This document shows positions 7,587-14,259 of a stretch of 17,222 nt of DNA, one piece after another. Every line of letters starts with the position of its first letter. The first letter of the stretch is position 1. Location: assembly GCA_035946955.1 (NCBI GenBank), contig DASYYE010000302.1, positions 1 through 17,222 of the forward strand, written 5' to 3'. The notes below the pieces were generated by a model that searched no databases, had not been told where the DNA came from, and saw nothing but the letters and a program-made list of their open reading frames with translations. The position numbers and the translations under genes are program-made. Source of the DNA: DASYYE01 sp035946955. Its GTDB lineage: Bacteria > Actinomycetota > Actinomycetes > Streptosporangiales > Streptosporangiaceae.

Positions 7587-8202
7587 TCCCTTGCTCCCAA
7601 CCCTCGCCAGCCGGATTCACGCCGCCGAGTTCTTCGCGGACCTTGCGGCGCGCGCGGGCCACCCGGGACGACAGCGTGCCGGCCGGCACACCAAGCGCCC
7701 GCGCCGCCTCTTCAAAGCCGAGACCCTCGGTTATCAGCAGCAGGGCATCCCGGTCCGCCTTGGACAGCGCTGCCAGCGCGGCAGCGAGACGACGGTTCAG
7801 TGCGCGTGCATCAACGCGCCTGCCTGCCTCGTCAGCGACCGGCTCAGCGGCCGGATCGACCCCGGTCCGGGCGATAGCCCGGAAGAAACGCAGCTCATCC
7901 CGCCGGTGGCGGCTAACAAGCCGGGTGGCGATGCCATACAGCCACGGCCGGGCGCTTGACTGGCCGCGGTCATAGGCGGCGCGCTGCCTGAACGCCACCA
8001 GGAAGGTTTCCGCAACCAGGTCATCGGCCGTGTCGCGGCCCAGGCGCCGGGCGATGTACCCATGGATCGCCACCGCGTGCCGGTCGAACAACACACCAAA
8101 CCGTTCGGGCAACCGGCAGGAATCGGCTATCAGCACAGAGTCATCAGCCCACCCCCGTCCGGTGCCGTCCAGCGCACACACTGTGCGCGGTGTATGACTC
8201 AT
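7579..8202 (-). CDS. ECF-type RNA polymerase sigma factor
   Basis: With the ATG at 8202 (GGAGG 4 bases upstream) the protein has 207 residues. Longer in-frame starts up to 8358 exist, but the added residues look unlike sigma factors. Region 2 spans about residues 34-102 (FDRHAVAIHGYIARRLGRD, DLVAETFLVAFRQRAAYD, RPWLYGIATRLVSRHRR). Region 4 spans about 138-192 (LAALSKADRDALLLITEGL, then the helix-turn-helix FEEAARALGVPAGTLSSRVARARRKVR). No extra C-terminal domain is present. The gene overlaps the CU044_5270 gene by 8 bases, so both are translated together. In such pairs the membrane protein usually modulates the sigma factor. The downstream secreted protein and protease lie on the same strand and are candidate targets, but no shared promoter motif was found. 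Confidence 0.92.
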   Translation of the reverse strand: MSHTPRTVCALDGTGRGWADDSVLIADSCRLPERFGVLFDRHAVAIHGYIARRLGRDTADDLVAETFLVAFRQRAAYDRGQSSARPWLYGIATRLVSRHRRDELRFFRAIARTGVDPAAEPVADEAGRRVDARALNRRLAAALAALSKADRDALLLITEGLGFEEAARALGVPAGTLSSRVARARRKVREELGGVNPAGEGWEQGNG

Positions 8203-8385
8203 CTGGCCTCCAGGCTTGTTGCTACCTGTCATTGCCCGATCGCACGATTCTTCGTCTCGGCCCCAGCCAGGCGCCCCGCAGCCGGCGCCGATCTCGGATT
8301 CAGCACCAAGTGCCCATCGCAGCCCCCAGCGAGGCGCGCTATCGCACGCGCCGGGCATGACCGCCGCTGCCTCGGATACGCGAAG

Positions 8386-8580
8386 TCACCAAAGCCAGGA
8401 GCAGCGAACCCGATAACCTCGAAGACCACCTCCGGTGATGGTGGGCTCGGACAGGAGGGTGACGGCCGTGTACGCGGCAGCGCCGAGCACGAAACCAGCC
8501 GACCATACAGCGGTGATCACCACGTTGGTCCGGTAGAAAGCCGGACGGCCCCAGACTTCAGGCGGGATTCGCTGCCCGGG
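8386..8580 (-). pseudogene. Fragment of a small membrane protein
   Basis: On the minus strand the block PPEVWGRPAFYRTN is followed by a hydrophobic span (VVITAVWSAGFVLGAAAYTAV). This resembles the end of an actinobacterial integral membrane protein: a W..P.F.R.N motif before a transmembrane helix. The frame breaks soon after. A second frame continues with VVFEVIGFAAPGFGDFAYPRQ, as if one base had been lost near 8425. No start or ribosome site is credible. It is read as a decayed gene end lying back to back with another fragment; the family is not identified. Confidence 0.4.
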
Positions 8581-8770
8581 CACCCGGGCCAACATCGATG
8601 AGTTCACCGAGACCACCGCGCGGGCGATCAAGACCGTCGGTGGCGCGGGGCGCGGTAAGGCGGTCATCGTCCTCAACTCAGCGGAACCGCCGCTGATCAT
8701 GCGCGACACCGTGTACTGCCTGATAGCCTCCCCGGAGACCCGCGCGGCCATCGCCGACCGGTGGACCCCT
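8573..8770 (+). pseudogene. Internal fragment of acetylating acetaldehyde dehydrogenase
   Basis: The plus-strand translation from 8579 gives GTRANIDEFTETTARA, then VGGAGRGKAVIVLN and AEPPLIMRDTVYC. This is the conserved block near the C-terminal third of the acetaldehyde dehydrogenase (acylating) that follows the aldolase in meta-cleavage pathways. Only about 60 codons survive. The upstream catalytic and NAD-binding parts are missing, and the frame loses similarity near 8750, so this is a remnant, not a gene. No neighbouring meta-cleavage gene is present. It probably marks a segment that recombined or was captured and then decayed at the end of the att-bounded region. Confidence 0.78.
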
Positions 8771-8779
8771 TCCGGCTGG

Positions 8780-9130
8780 GCGGCCGCGCGCCCTGGCTGC
8801 GATGCGCCCGCGCGACGCCGGGTACACATGGCGCGCCCGCGCGGCTCAGTAAGCCCACCCGCAACTGGTGGGACGCGGTCACTCCCCCAGGCGTGCAACG
8901 CCGCTGGTCTCCACGCTGGTGCCCGTTGCACCCGCGGCAAGAGTCAGCCCGGCGACGCTGCGCTGCGACGGCCGCACAACGACCAGACAGCCAGGGTCAC
9001 AGCGACGGAGTAAAAAGCATTTTGCCTGCTCAACGGCCCAGTACAGCGCACAGGAACCCTGGCGGGTACAGGGCTGTTGCCGGTGCAGGAGATCTGGACC
9101 GGACACCTGTGTGGCGTCTCAACGGGTCAC
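8780..9130. other. Degenerate non-coding stretch before the second att remnant
   Basis: No supportable gene. The frames here are short and mixed. The only patterned parts are GTACAG motifs at 9041 and 9066, which are inverted partial matches to the arm-site octamer further right. Confidence 0.4.
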
Positions 9131-9133
9131 TGC

Positions 9134-9156
9134 TGCTGTACTTTCCTGCTGTACCA
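9134..9156 (+). promoter_or_regulatory. Candidate integrase arm-type site, right end of segment 1
   Basis: Two identical TGCTGTAC octamers (9134-9141 and 9147-9154) stand 13 bases apart, 27 bases left of the second tRNA fragment. The block matches 592-614 at the other end of the segment at 21 of 23 positions, in the same orientation. Matching direct repeats inside both ends of a tRNA-bounded segment fit integrase arm sites. Confidence 0.5.
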
Positions 9157-9182
9157 GCGGCCAGGATATTCGAATTTCGTTT

Positions 9183-9233
9183 CTGACCAGTGGAGCTATG
9201 GGGATTCGAACCCCAGACCTCTTGCATGCCATG
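9183..9233 (-). repeat. tRNA-Ala 3'-half fragment 2 (att-site remnant)
   Basis: The minus strand shows the ATGGCAT anticodon loop (GGC, alanine), 3' anticodon stem GCAAG, variable loop AGGTC, a complete T-arm (T GGGG TTCGAAT CCCC A) and acceptor strand TAGCTCCA. The matching 5' anticodon stem is absent. The 51 bases equal 12545-12595 except at 9199 and 9215. Those two positions pair with each other in the T-stem (T-A here, C-G there), so both copies keep a foldable T-arm. The identity extends 8 bases beyond the tRNA 3' end (CTGACCAG). Confidence 0.87.
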
Positions 9234-9412
9234 AATCACCAAGCGGTTCCTGAACGTCCCGTATGGCCACTGAGCAGGTCATTCGCTAGCTCACGCTGGC
9301 TGTCACTGGCTCAGGCTGGCCTTCGTTAGCGCTGTTGTGCCCCTCATGTTGCCCCTCGGCGACCACGTGAGGAGGGTCTGGTGTGCCCCGGTCGAAGATG
9401 CTGGCGGCCTGA

Positions 9413-9541
9413 CGGCGGACACGAGAAACTGCAACTTGGCCGCTGCCGTCCTTCGTGGGGACGCTGGCAAGCGGCAAGGGCGACCTGGCAGCGCGCTCGC
9501 AGGAGATCCTGCGGGAGGAGATGGGCCGCGGCGCCCGGTGA
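9413..9541 (+). pseudogene. C-terminal remnant of a VapB-type antitoxin
   Basis: The frame ending at TGA 9539-9541 encodes LPSFVGTLASGKGD, then LAARSQEILREEMGRGAR. This is the usual C-terminal toxin-binding tail of actinobacterial VapB antitoxins (F.G...SG..DL..R..EIL...G). The frame is closed upstream by a TGA at 9410-9412 and has no start codon, so the DNA-binding N-terminus has been lost or shifted. The stop overlaps the GTG of the toxin frame (GTGA, 9538-9541), the normal arrangement of intact vapBC pairs. Confidence 0.6.
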
Positions 9542-9940
9542 TCGTCTGGGATACGGGGCCGCTTTTCGCTGCCGCGGATGTTGATGACAAGGACCACGCC
9601 CGGTGCGTCGGGCTGATGCAGCGCACCCCGGCGCCGCTGCTGATGCCAGCACCTGTCCTGACCGAAGTCGGTACCTGCTGGAACGCGAGAAGGGCGCCCA
9701 CGCCGAAGCTGAGTTCCTCAGGTCGGTACGCATGGGCCAGGTCATGATGGTGCCGATCGTGGTTTCCGATCTTGACCGCATGGTTGAACTGGTGGAGACC
9801 TACCACGACTTCCCGCTCGGCTTGGTCGCATCAGTGGTCGCTGTGGCCGAGCGGCTCCAGGCGGACACGATCGCTACCTTGGACCGGCGCCACTTCTCAG
9901 CCGTGCGCCTCAGGCGGCATTCCGCCTGCTCCCCCAGTAG
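9538..9940 (+). pseudogene. Frameshifted VapC-type PIN toxin
   Basis: GTG 9538 begins VIVWDTGPLFAAADVDD, a typical VapC start with the first catalytic Asp, and continues to PAPVLTEVG. There the frame jumps: one base appears lost near 9671, and the sequence resumes one frame over as YLLEREKGAHAEAEFL, then VVSDLDRMVELVETY, DFPLGLVASVVAVAERL and TIATLDRRHFSAVR. A second shift near 9910 would restore the normal end AAFRLLPQ and the stop TAG at 9938-9940. The order of PIN blocks is complete and the length (about 134 codons) is normal, so it was a full toxin gene inactivated by small indels. Compared with typical relatives, an Asp also seems to be missing in the LGLVASVV block. Confidence 0.78.
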
Positions 9941-10366
9941 CGTACGACCGTGCCTCGCGCCCGTGAGGCATCCATCTTGCCCCGCAGGATGTCTACTGCC
10001 GCGAACAGGTGCCGTTCCAACTGGGGCAACGTCAACTTCCGCACAGGACAACAGCCTCCATGTCAGATGGCGGAAGCGCCCTTCAGGGCCGCGATCCTCG
10101 GACAGTCTCCGATCCTCGGACAGTCTCCCAGTTGGGGGGTCCAGCCTATGGCGCGTGGTTGCGGGGCTGAGCCGCCAGCCACTTCGTAGGACCACAACTC
10201 GCTGCTGACGCCGACGAGGGCTCGCCTCTGCTCACCATCCCATGAGCGCCAGAGCGGTGGCCATGGCCGAACGCCGGTGAGTGCAGTCACACCTGGAAGG
10301 ACGGTTCATCACGCCAGCGGGTGACGACCAGGGCGGCGGGTTCCACGGCGCCCTGGAGCGCCGTCA
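9941..10366. other. Gene-poor stretch downstream of sufB
   Basis: No gene I can support. A 26-codon minus-strand frame starts at an ATG overlapping the sufB stop and ends at 10287. It is not recognised and does not look like SufD. An 18-bp tandem duplication lies in the middle. Confidence 0.45.
10093..10128. repeat. Tandem duplication of an 18-bp unit
   Basis: The unit GATCCTCGGACAGTCTCC occurs twice head to tail (10093-10110 and 10111-10128) with no mismatch. It keeps a multiple of three, but no gene is supported here. It may be a recent slippage event or a pair of protein-binding sites. Confidence 0.75.
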
Positions 10367-11779
10367 TCAGCCGACCGCTCCTTCCATCTGGAGCTCGATC
10401 AGCCGGTTCAGTTCCAGCGCGTATTCCATCGGCAGTTCGCGAGCGATCGGTTCCACGAAGCCACGGACGATGGTGGCCGCCGCTTCGTCCTCGGTCATGC
10501 CCCGGCTCATCAGGTAGAACATCTGGTCTTCGGAGATCTTCGAGACGCTGGCCTCGTGGCCCATCTCCACATCGTCCTCGCGCACGTCGACGTAGGGGTA
10601 GGTGTCGGACCGGCTGTTCTTGTCCACCAGCAGCGCGTCGCACTTGACGGTGGACTTGGCGTGGCTGGCGCCTTCCTGCACCTGGACCAGGCCCCGGTAG
10701 GACGTCCGGCCGCCGGCCCGGGCCACCGACTTGGAGATGATCTGGGAGGAGGTGTCCGGTGCGCAGTGCACCATCTTGGCGCCCGCGTCCTGGTGCTGGC
10801 CGCTGCCGGCGAACGCGACCGACAGGGTCTCGCCCCTGGCGTGCTCACCCATCAGGTACACCGACGGGTACTTCATCGTGACCTTGGAGCCAATGTTGCC
10901 GTCGATCCACTCCATGCTCGCGCCGGCCTGCGCCACCGCCCGCTTGGTGACCAGGTTGTAGACGTTGGCCGACCAGTTCTGGATGGTGGTGTAGCGGCAG
11001 TGCCCGCCAGCCTTCACGATGATCTCGACCACTGCGGAGTGCAGCGAGTCGGATGAGTAGATCGGCGCGGTGCACCCCTCCACGTAGTGGACGCTGGCAC
11101 CCTCGTCCACGATGATCAGCGTCCGCTCGAACTGGCCCATGTTCTCGGTGTTGATCCGGAAGTAGGCCTGCAGCGGGATGTCCACGTGCACGCCCTTCGG
11201 CACGTAGATGAAGCTGCCGCCGGACCAGACCGCTGTGTTCAGGGCGGCGAACTTGTTGTCGCCCACCGGGATCACGGTGGCGAAGTACTCCCGGAACAGT
11301 TCTGGCTGCTCGCGCAGTGCCGTGTCGGTGTCCAGGAAGAGGACGCCCTTCTCCGCCAGGTCCTCCCGGATCTTGTGATAGACCACTTCGGACTCGTACT
11401 GAGCTGCGACGCCGCCGATGAGGCGCTGCTTCTCGGCTTGGGGGATGCCCAGCTTGTCGTAGGTGTTCTTGATGTCTGCGGGCAGCTCGTCCCAGCTGGC
11501 CGCCTGCTTTTCGGTGGAGCGGACGAAGTACTTGATGTCCTCGAAATCGATACCGGACAGGTCCGGGCCCCAGTCGGGCATCGGCTTGCGGCCGAACAAC
11601 TTCAGGCCCTTCAGCCGCAGATCCAGCATCCACTCCGGCTCGTCCTTCAGCGCCGAGATGTCCCGGACGACCTCCTCGGACAGGCCCCGGCGCGCGGACT
11701 CGCCCGCCGCGTCCGAGTCGGCCCAGCCGAACTTGTAACGCTCCAGCCCCTCAAGCTCGGGGTGCGCGGTTATCGTCAT
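10367..11779 (-). CDS. sufB: Fe-S cluster assembly scaffold protein SufB
   Basis: A 470-residue full-length SufB. SufB acts in the cytoplasm as part of the SufBCD scaffold that builds and passes on iron-sulfur clusters. Recognised blocks include YKFGWADSD, KGLKLFGRKPMPDWGPDL, PVGDNKFAALNTAVWSGGSF, FERTLIIVDEGASVHYVEG, the beta-helix core and the C-terminal RGMTEDEAAATIVRGFVEP. Cys 380 in STVKCDALLVD occupies the place of the functional Cys of SufB, and GHEA follows at 407-410. No intein interrupts it, unlike some mycobacterial SufB. The start ATG 11779 has GGAGG 9 bases upstream. Actinobacterial sufB normally sits in a sufR-B-D-C-S-U cluster. Here none of the partners is present, so the protein would depend on a second suf locus or serve as a stand-by copy. 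Confidence 0.96.
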   Translation of the reverse strand: MTITAHPELEGLERYKFGWADSDAAGESARRGLSEEVVRDISALKDEPEWMLDLRLKGLKLFGRKPMPDWGPDLSGIDFEDIKYFVRSTEKQAASWDELPADIKNTYDKLGIPQAEKQRLIGGVAAQYESEVVYHKIREDLAEKGVLFLDTDTALREQPELFREYFATVIPVGDNKFAALNTAVWSGGSFIYVPKGVHVDIPLQAYFRINTENMGQFERTLIIVDEGASVHYVEGCTAPIYSSDSLHSAVVEIIVKAGGHCRYTTIQNWSANVYNLVTKRAVAQAGASMEWIDGNIGSKVTMKYPSVYLMGEHARGETLSVAFAGSGQHQDAGAKMVHCAPDTSSQIISKSVARAGGRTSYRGLVQVQEGASHAKSTVKCDALLVDKNSRSDTYPYVDVREDDVEMGHEASVSKISEDQMFYLMSRGMTEDEAAATIVRGFVEPIARELPMEYALELNRLIELQMEGAVG

Positions 11780-11878
11780 GCGGGGATGCCTCCGGCCTCA
11801 GGTGTTGTCGCGCCGGTGCCGATCGTCGTATTTCGGTGTGCCCCCAGCGCGCCACCACTCATGAGTCTACCACTGTTT

Positions 11879-11896
11879 CTAGAAATATATTGCTAG
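11879..11896. promoter_or_regulatory. AT-rich 18-bp palindrome upstream of sufB
   Basis: CTAGAAATATATTGCTAG is a palindrome with one mismatched pair, lying 100 bases before the sufB start in an unusually AT-rich patch. It overlaps a second small palindrome (TTTCTAGAAA, 11876-11885). It looks like a binding site for a dimeric repressor. I could not match it confidently to a SufR or IscR site, and no clear promoter hexamers were found. Confidence 0.4.
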
Positions 11897-11900
11897 TTTT

Positions 11901-12340
11901 TCATTGCGGATGTAGGCGAGGGCAGACACCGGGACCAGCCTGCCGACGGCGGCCAAGGCGGCCCGGGGTCACCGGAGGGAGCCGCCCATGGTGCTCGCGG
12001 TGGCCTCGCGTCATCCGGCGGGAGCTGTGAACCGCCGGCCGGCCCGAAGGAGCGACACGGCAAACGCCCTTACGCGCCACGGCGGGTGGCAGGCCTGAAT
12101 TCGGGAGCGTCCGGAGAACGACCCCGCCGCGTGAGAGGACCGCATGGTTCCCGGGCAGACGCCGCCCCAGCAGGAGGCAGCGATGTCGCAGTGCCGGGCC
12201 AAGCTCAGCGTCATAACCGCGATTTCGACGTCGGGAGACTTGAGTAGCCGGGCAAGCCGTGCCTGGCGGGGTCCGCGCCACGCCCGCGCGACGGCTTCGG
12301 CGGGGACGCAGATGGTCCCGCGGCGGACGAGGTCGCCGCA
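11901..12340 (-). pseudogene. Decayed VapC-like PIN gene
   Basis: On the minus strand, codons at about 12340-12188 read RRGTICVPAEAVARAWRG, PRQARLARLLKSPDVEI and LSLARHC. This is the central block of a common actinobacterial VapC group (VPAGVVAQ.WR.GPRQARLARLL). The expected N-terminal D.GAL strand is not found ahead of it, and similarity stops after the LAR block. A piece resembling the C-terminal end of the same family (LAAVGRLVPV) appears in another frame near 11915-11960. Several frame breaks and extra bases separate the parts, so no product is expected. Only the central block is firm; limits are approximate. Confidence 0.5.
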
Positions 12341-12544
12341 GCCCTCCAGACACACCTCGTCGAGGAACACGGGGCTGATCCGGAACGCGCCGCCCAGCGG
12401 AGCTCTGCCACGAAACGAGTCAAGAGCATCAGAGGACACGGCTCCAAGACAGAACACCAGGTCAGTGACATGCTGAGGCAGGCAACCGGTCAACTTGCCC
12501 CTCAGGGGCAGTCTCGCTCAGCGGTTCCCGTTCGGAATACAGGC

Positions 12545-12595
12545 CTGACCAGTGGAGCTACGGGGATTCGAACCCCGGACCTCTTGCATGCCATG
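12545..12595 (-). repeat. tRNA-Ala 3'-half fragment 3 (att-site remnant)
   Basis: Same content as the copy at 9183-9233: anticodon loop ATGGCAT, GCAAG, AGGTC, T-arm C GGGG TTCGAAT CCCC G, and acceptor strand TAGCTCCA, plus the 8 flanking bases. The 5' side (higher coordinates) reads CCCC before the loop instead of the CTTGC needed to close the anticodon stem, so it too is only a 3' fragment. It is the rightmost copy in the window. Confidence 0.87.
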
Positions 12596-12981
12596 GGGAA
12601 TACTGACGTTCATTGACGCCAACTGCCAGCCACGGACAGACTGTCCAGCTCGGCACCCCACCTCCACATCCCGGACGATGGTCAGGACACGGTCAAGCTG
12701 CCATCCGGGCAGTCGATAAATTCATGATCAGCAAACAGCGGTAATCATCGGATGTGACGAGGGATGAAAGTATGCGTGCATACATCGCGCAGATCGCCGA
12801 GTATGCGCTTTCGACTGGAGGGAAGCACGAGCTGACCGAACCGCGCAGAATAGCCAATTCGGTGCTTCCGCTTGGTGTCGCCTTCGGGATTGCGGCCTGG
12901 AGCCGATCAATTGATGTGCAGCAACCGCCGTTGCGGCCACCGCGTCAGCCATCCAGGCTCACCTCACCAGGTCTGACTTCG
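12596..12981. other. Unassigned stretch between the third att remnant and the DinB-like gene
   Basis: Frames exist on both strands (for example a plus frame from 12754), but none shows a recognisable domain, a good ribosome site or independence from the gene on the opposite strand. It is more AT-rich than its surroundings around 12600-12860. I see no integrase remnant here. Confidence 0.45.
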
Positions 12982-13548
12982 CTAGCCGCGGCGGCCCAGC
13001 TGGGCCAGGAACCTTGTCTGTGCGCTCACGCCGGGCGGCACATCGACCTCCCCGCCGAACGCCCCCGCCTCCCGGAAGGCTTCCAGCTGTGGTTCGAGGA
13101 CCTTCTGGCAGGCCTCGAGGAGGCCCTCGTCGAGGGTGGCGTCCTGCCCTGTCGCAGCGGCCAGGTCCCAGCCGTGGATGAACACGTCGATGAACCGGTG
13201 CCCGGCGTAGACGGACCCCGGGACCGGCCCGTATGAGACCGCGCACATCGCGTCGAGGGCACCAGGCCGGCGGAAGGCGGCCGCGGCGGACTTCGCCGAC
13301 TCGGCGTATGGCAGAGCAGGGTCGGAGCCAAGCAGGTCCCCGTCGAACTGTCCGCCGACATCGTCGATCGTCGCCCCTGCAGCCAGTTCGGCCGCCCACA
13401 GGTTGCCTGAGACCACATGGTTGACCAGGACGCGCACATCCCAGCCCTCGCAGGGCGTGGAGTCGTGCCAGCGATCCGGCGGGATGCCCGCGATGATCGC
13501 GCCAGTGCTCTCGAGTGCGCGACCGTGCAGTTCGGCAATGTCGGCCAT
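12982..13548 (-). CDS. TIGR03086-type DinB-like metal-binding protein
   Basis: A 188-residue four-helix-bundle protein of the DinB/mycothiol-dependent maleylpyruvate-isomerase superfamily. The N-terminal part has the marker TPCEGWDVRVLVNHVVSGN with metal ligand His 44. Later comes FIDVFIHGWDLAAATGQD with Asp 121 and His 125 as likely ligands. Members are cytoplasmic and bind a divalent metal. Several use mycothiol as cofactor, but the substrate of this branch is unknown. ATG 13548 is preceded by GAAGGAG at good distance. The gene lies 61 bases downstream of the rhodanese on the same strand and may share its promoter, which would link it to thiol or sulfur chemistry; that link is inference. 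Confidence 0.88.
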   Translation of the reverse strand: MADIAELHGRALESTGAIIAGIPPDRWHDSTPCEGWDVRVLVNHVVSGNLWAAELAAGATIDDVGGQFDGDLLGSDPALPYAESAKSAAAAFRRPGALDAMCAVSYGPVPGSVYAGHRFIDVFIHGWDLAAATGQDATLDEGLLEACQKVLEPQLEAFREAGAFGGEVDVPPGVSAQTRFLAQLGRRG

Positions 13549-13609
13549 GGTTGCTCCTTCTGGTTGAGCTGATGGGGCCAGCGCTCGCGTGGTTGCGTTC
13601 CCGCGACGG

Positions 13610-14077
13610 TCATCCGGCCGTCAACGCCCGGACTGTCTCAGACCCGGCGTGGCTGGCCGCGCAGAGGACGCCCGCCGAAGCTGCTATCACCGGCAAGCCG
13701 GATGCGACCCAGGCGGTGAAACCGCCGTCAAGATCGGTGGCGTTGGTCAAGCCCAGCTGCTGGAGCGTCGCCGCGGCGAGGCTGGACTGATATCCCTCAT
13801 GGCAAACCAGGATGAGATACACGTCCCGGCCAGTAATGGCGGGGTGCCGCCACTGGGAGGAAGGATCGCAGCGCCACTCTAGCGAGTTGCGGGGCAGCAG
13901 GATGGCGCCGAGGATCAGCCCGTCGGCGCGCCGCTGCTCGTCGCCTCGGATGTCGATGAGTAGTGAGCCGTTCTGCTGCGCGTGAAACGCCTCGGCAGGC
14001 GAGGGCCGGTGCGGCAGCGTCGCCCTGGCCTGGATCAGCAGGTCGTCAACGGTCTTGGTGGTGCTGCGACAGGGCAT
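13610..14077 (-). CDS. Single-domain rhodanese-like protein
   Basis: The start at ATG 14077, with AAGGAG 6 bases upstream, gives 155 residues. A longer frame to 14146 lacks such a site. The protein has the rhodanese order: LLIDIRGDEQRR (CH2A-like strand), LLPRNSLEWR, then the active-site loop VCHEGYQSSLAA with Cys 92, and LDGGFTAWVASGLPV at the end. Rhodaneses carry a persulfide on the loop Cys and move sulfane sulfur to acceptors. The loop here lacks the usual CxxGxR arginine, which may change substrate choice. The gene leads a probable two-gene unit with the DinB-like protein and is preceded by the repeated regulatory block at 14121-14222. Confidence 0.88.
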   Translation of the reverse strand: MPCRSTTKTVDDLLIQARATLPHRPSPAEAFHAQQNGSLLIDIRGDEQRRADGLILGAILLPRNSLEWRCDPSSQWRHPAITGRDVYLILVCHEGYQSSLAAATLQQLGLTNATDLDGGFTAWVASGLPVIAASAGVLCAASHAGSETVRALTAG

Positions 14078-14120
14078 GTCAGTCTCCTTGCCGGGGCGTT
14101 GTGCTGCGGCGGCAGGGGGC

Positions 14121-14222
14121 GCCGCCGTTGGAGTCGTTTGCGCCAACTGCGCCTAGTTGCGCTAACGAAGCGTCGGCGGCCGTCATGGACCGGGGTAGCC
14201 GCCGTCATTTTCTGGGTGGGGC
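14121..14222 (-). promoter_or_regulatory. Shared regulatory block, copy 1 (upstream of rhodanese)
   Basis: About 100 bases homologous to 15729-15830. The best part, 14181-14210, matches 15791-15820 at 29 of 30 positions. TGCGC repeats start at 14139, 14148 and 14158. On the minus strand a weak -35 (ATGACG, 14186-14181) and -10 (TAGCGC, 14164-14159) are 16 bases apart, so the repeats would overlap the transcription start. Homology is seen; promoter and operator roles are inferred. Confidence 0.6.
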
Positions 14223-14259
14223 AAATTGCTGGCATTCCGGTTAACGGTTAGCGGTGCGT

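Noticed and set aside
8761..9186. Plus-strand frames continuing from the acetaldehyde dehydrogenase fragment
   Set aside because: Similarity to the enzyme ends near 8750; the later residues look like non-coding translation.
9285..9320. CTGGCT-type short repeats right of the second att copy
   Set aside because: Irregular spacing and low complexity; no match at the other end of the segment.
10287..10368. 26-codon frame overlapping the sufB stop as a sufD start
   Set aside because: Residues do not resemble SufD and the frame stops at once; too little to call.
10556..11056. Plus-strand frame opposite sufB
   Set aside because: Antisense shadow of a highly conserved gene.
12754..13236. Plus-strand 160-codon frame
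   Set aside because: Its second half is antisense to the DinB-like gene and the first half has no recognisable domain or ribosome site.
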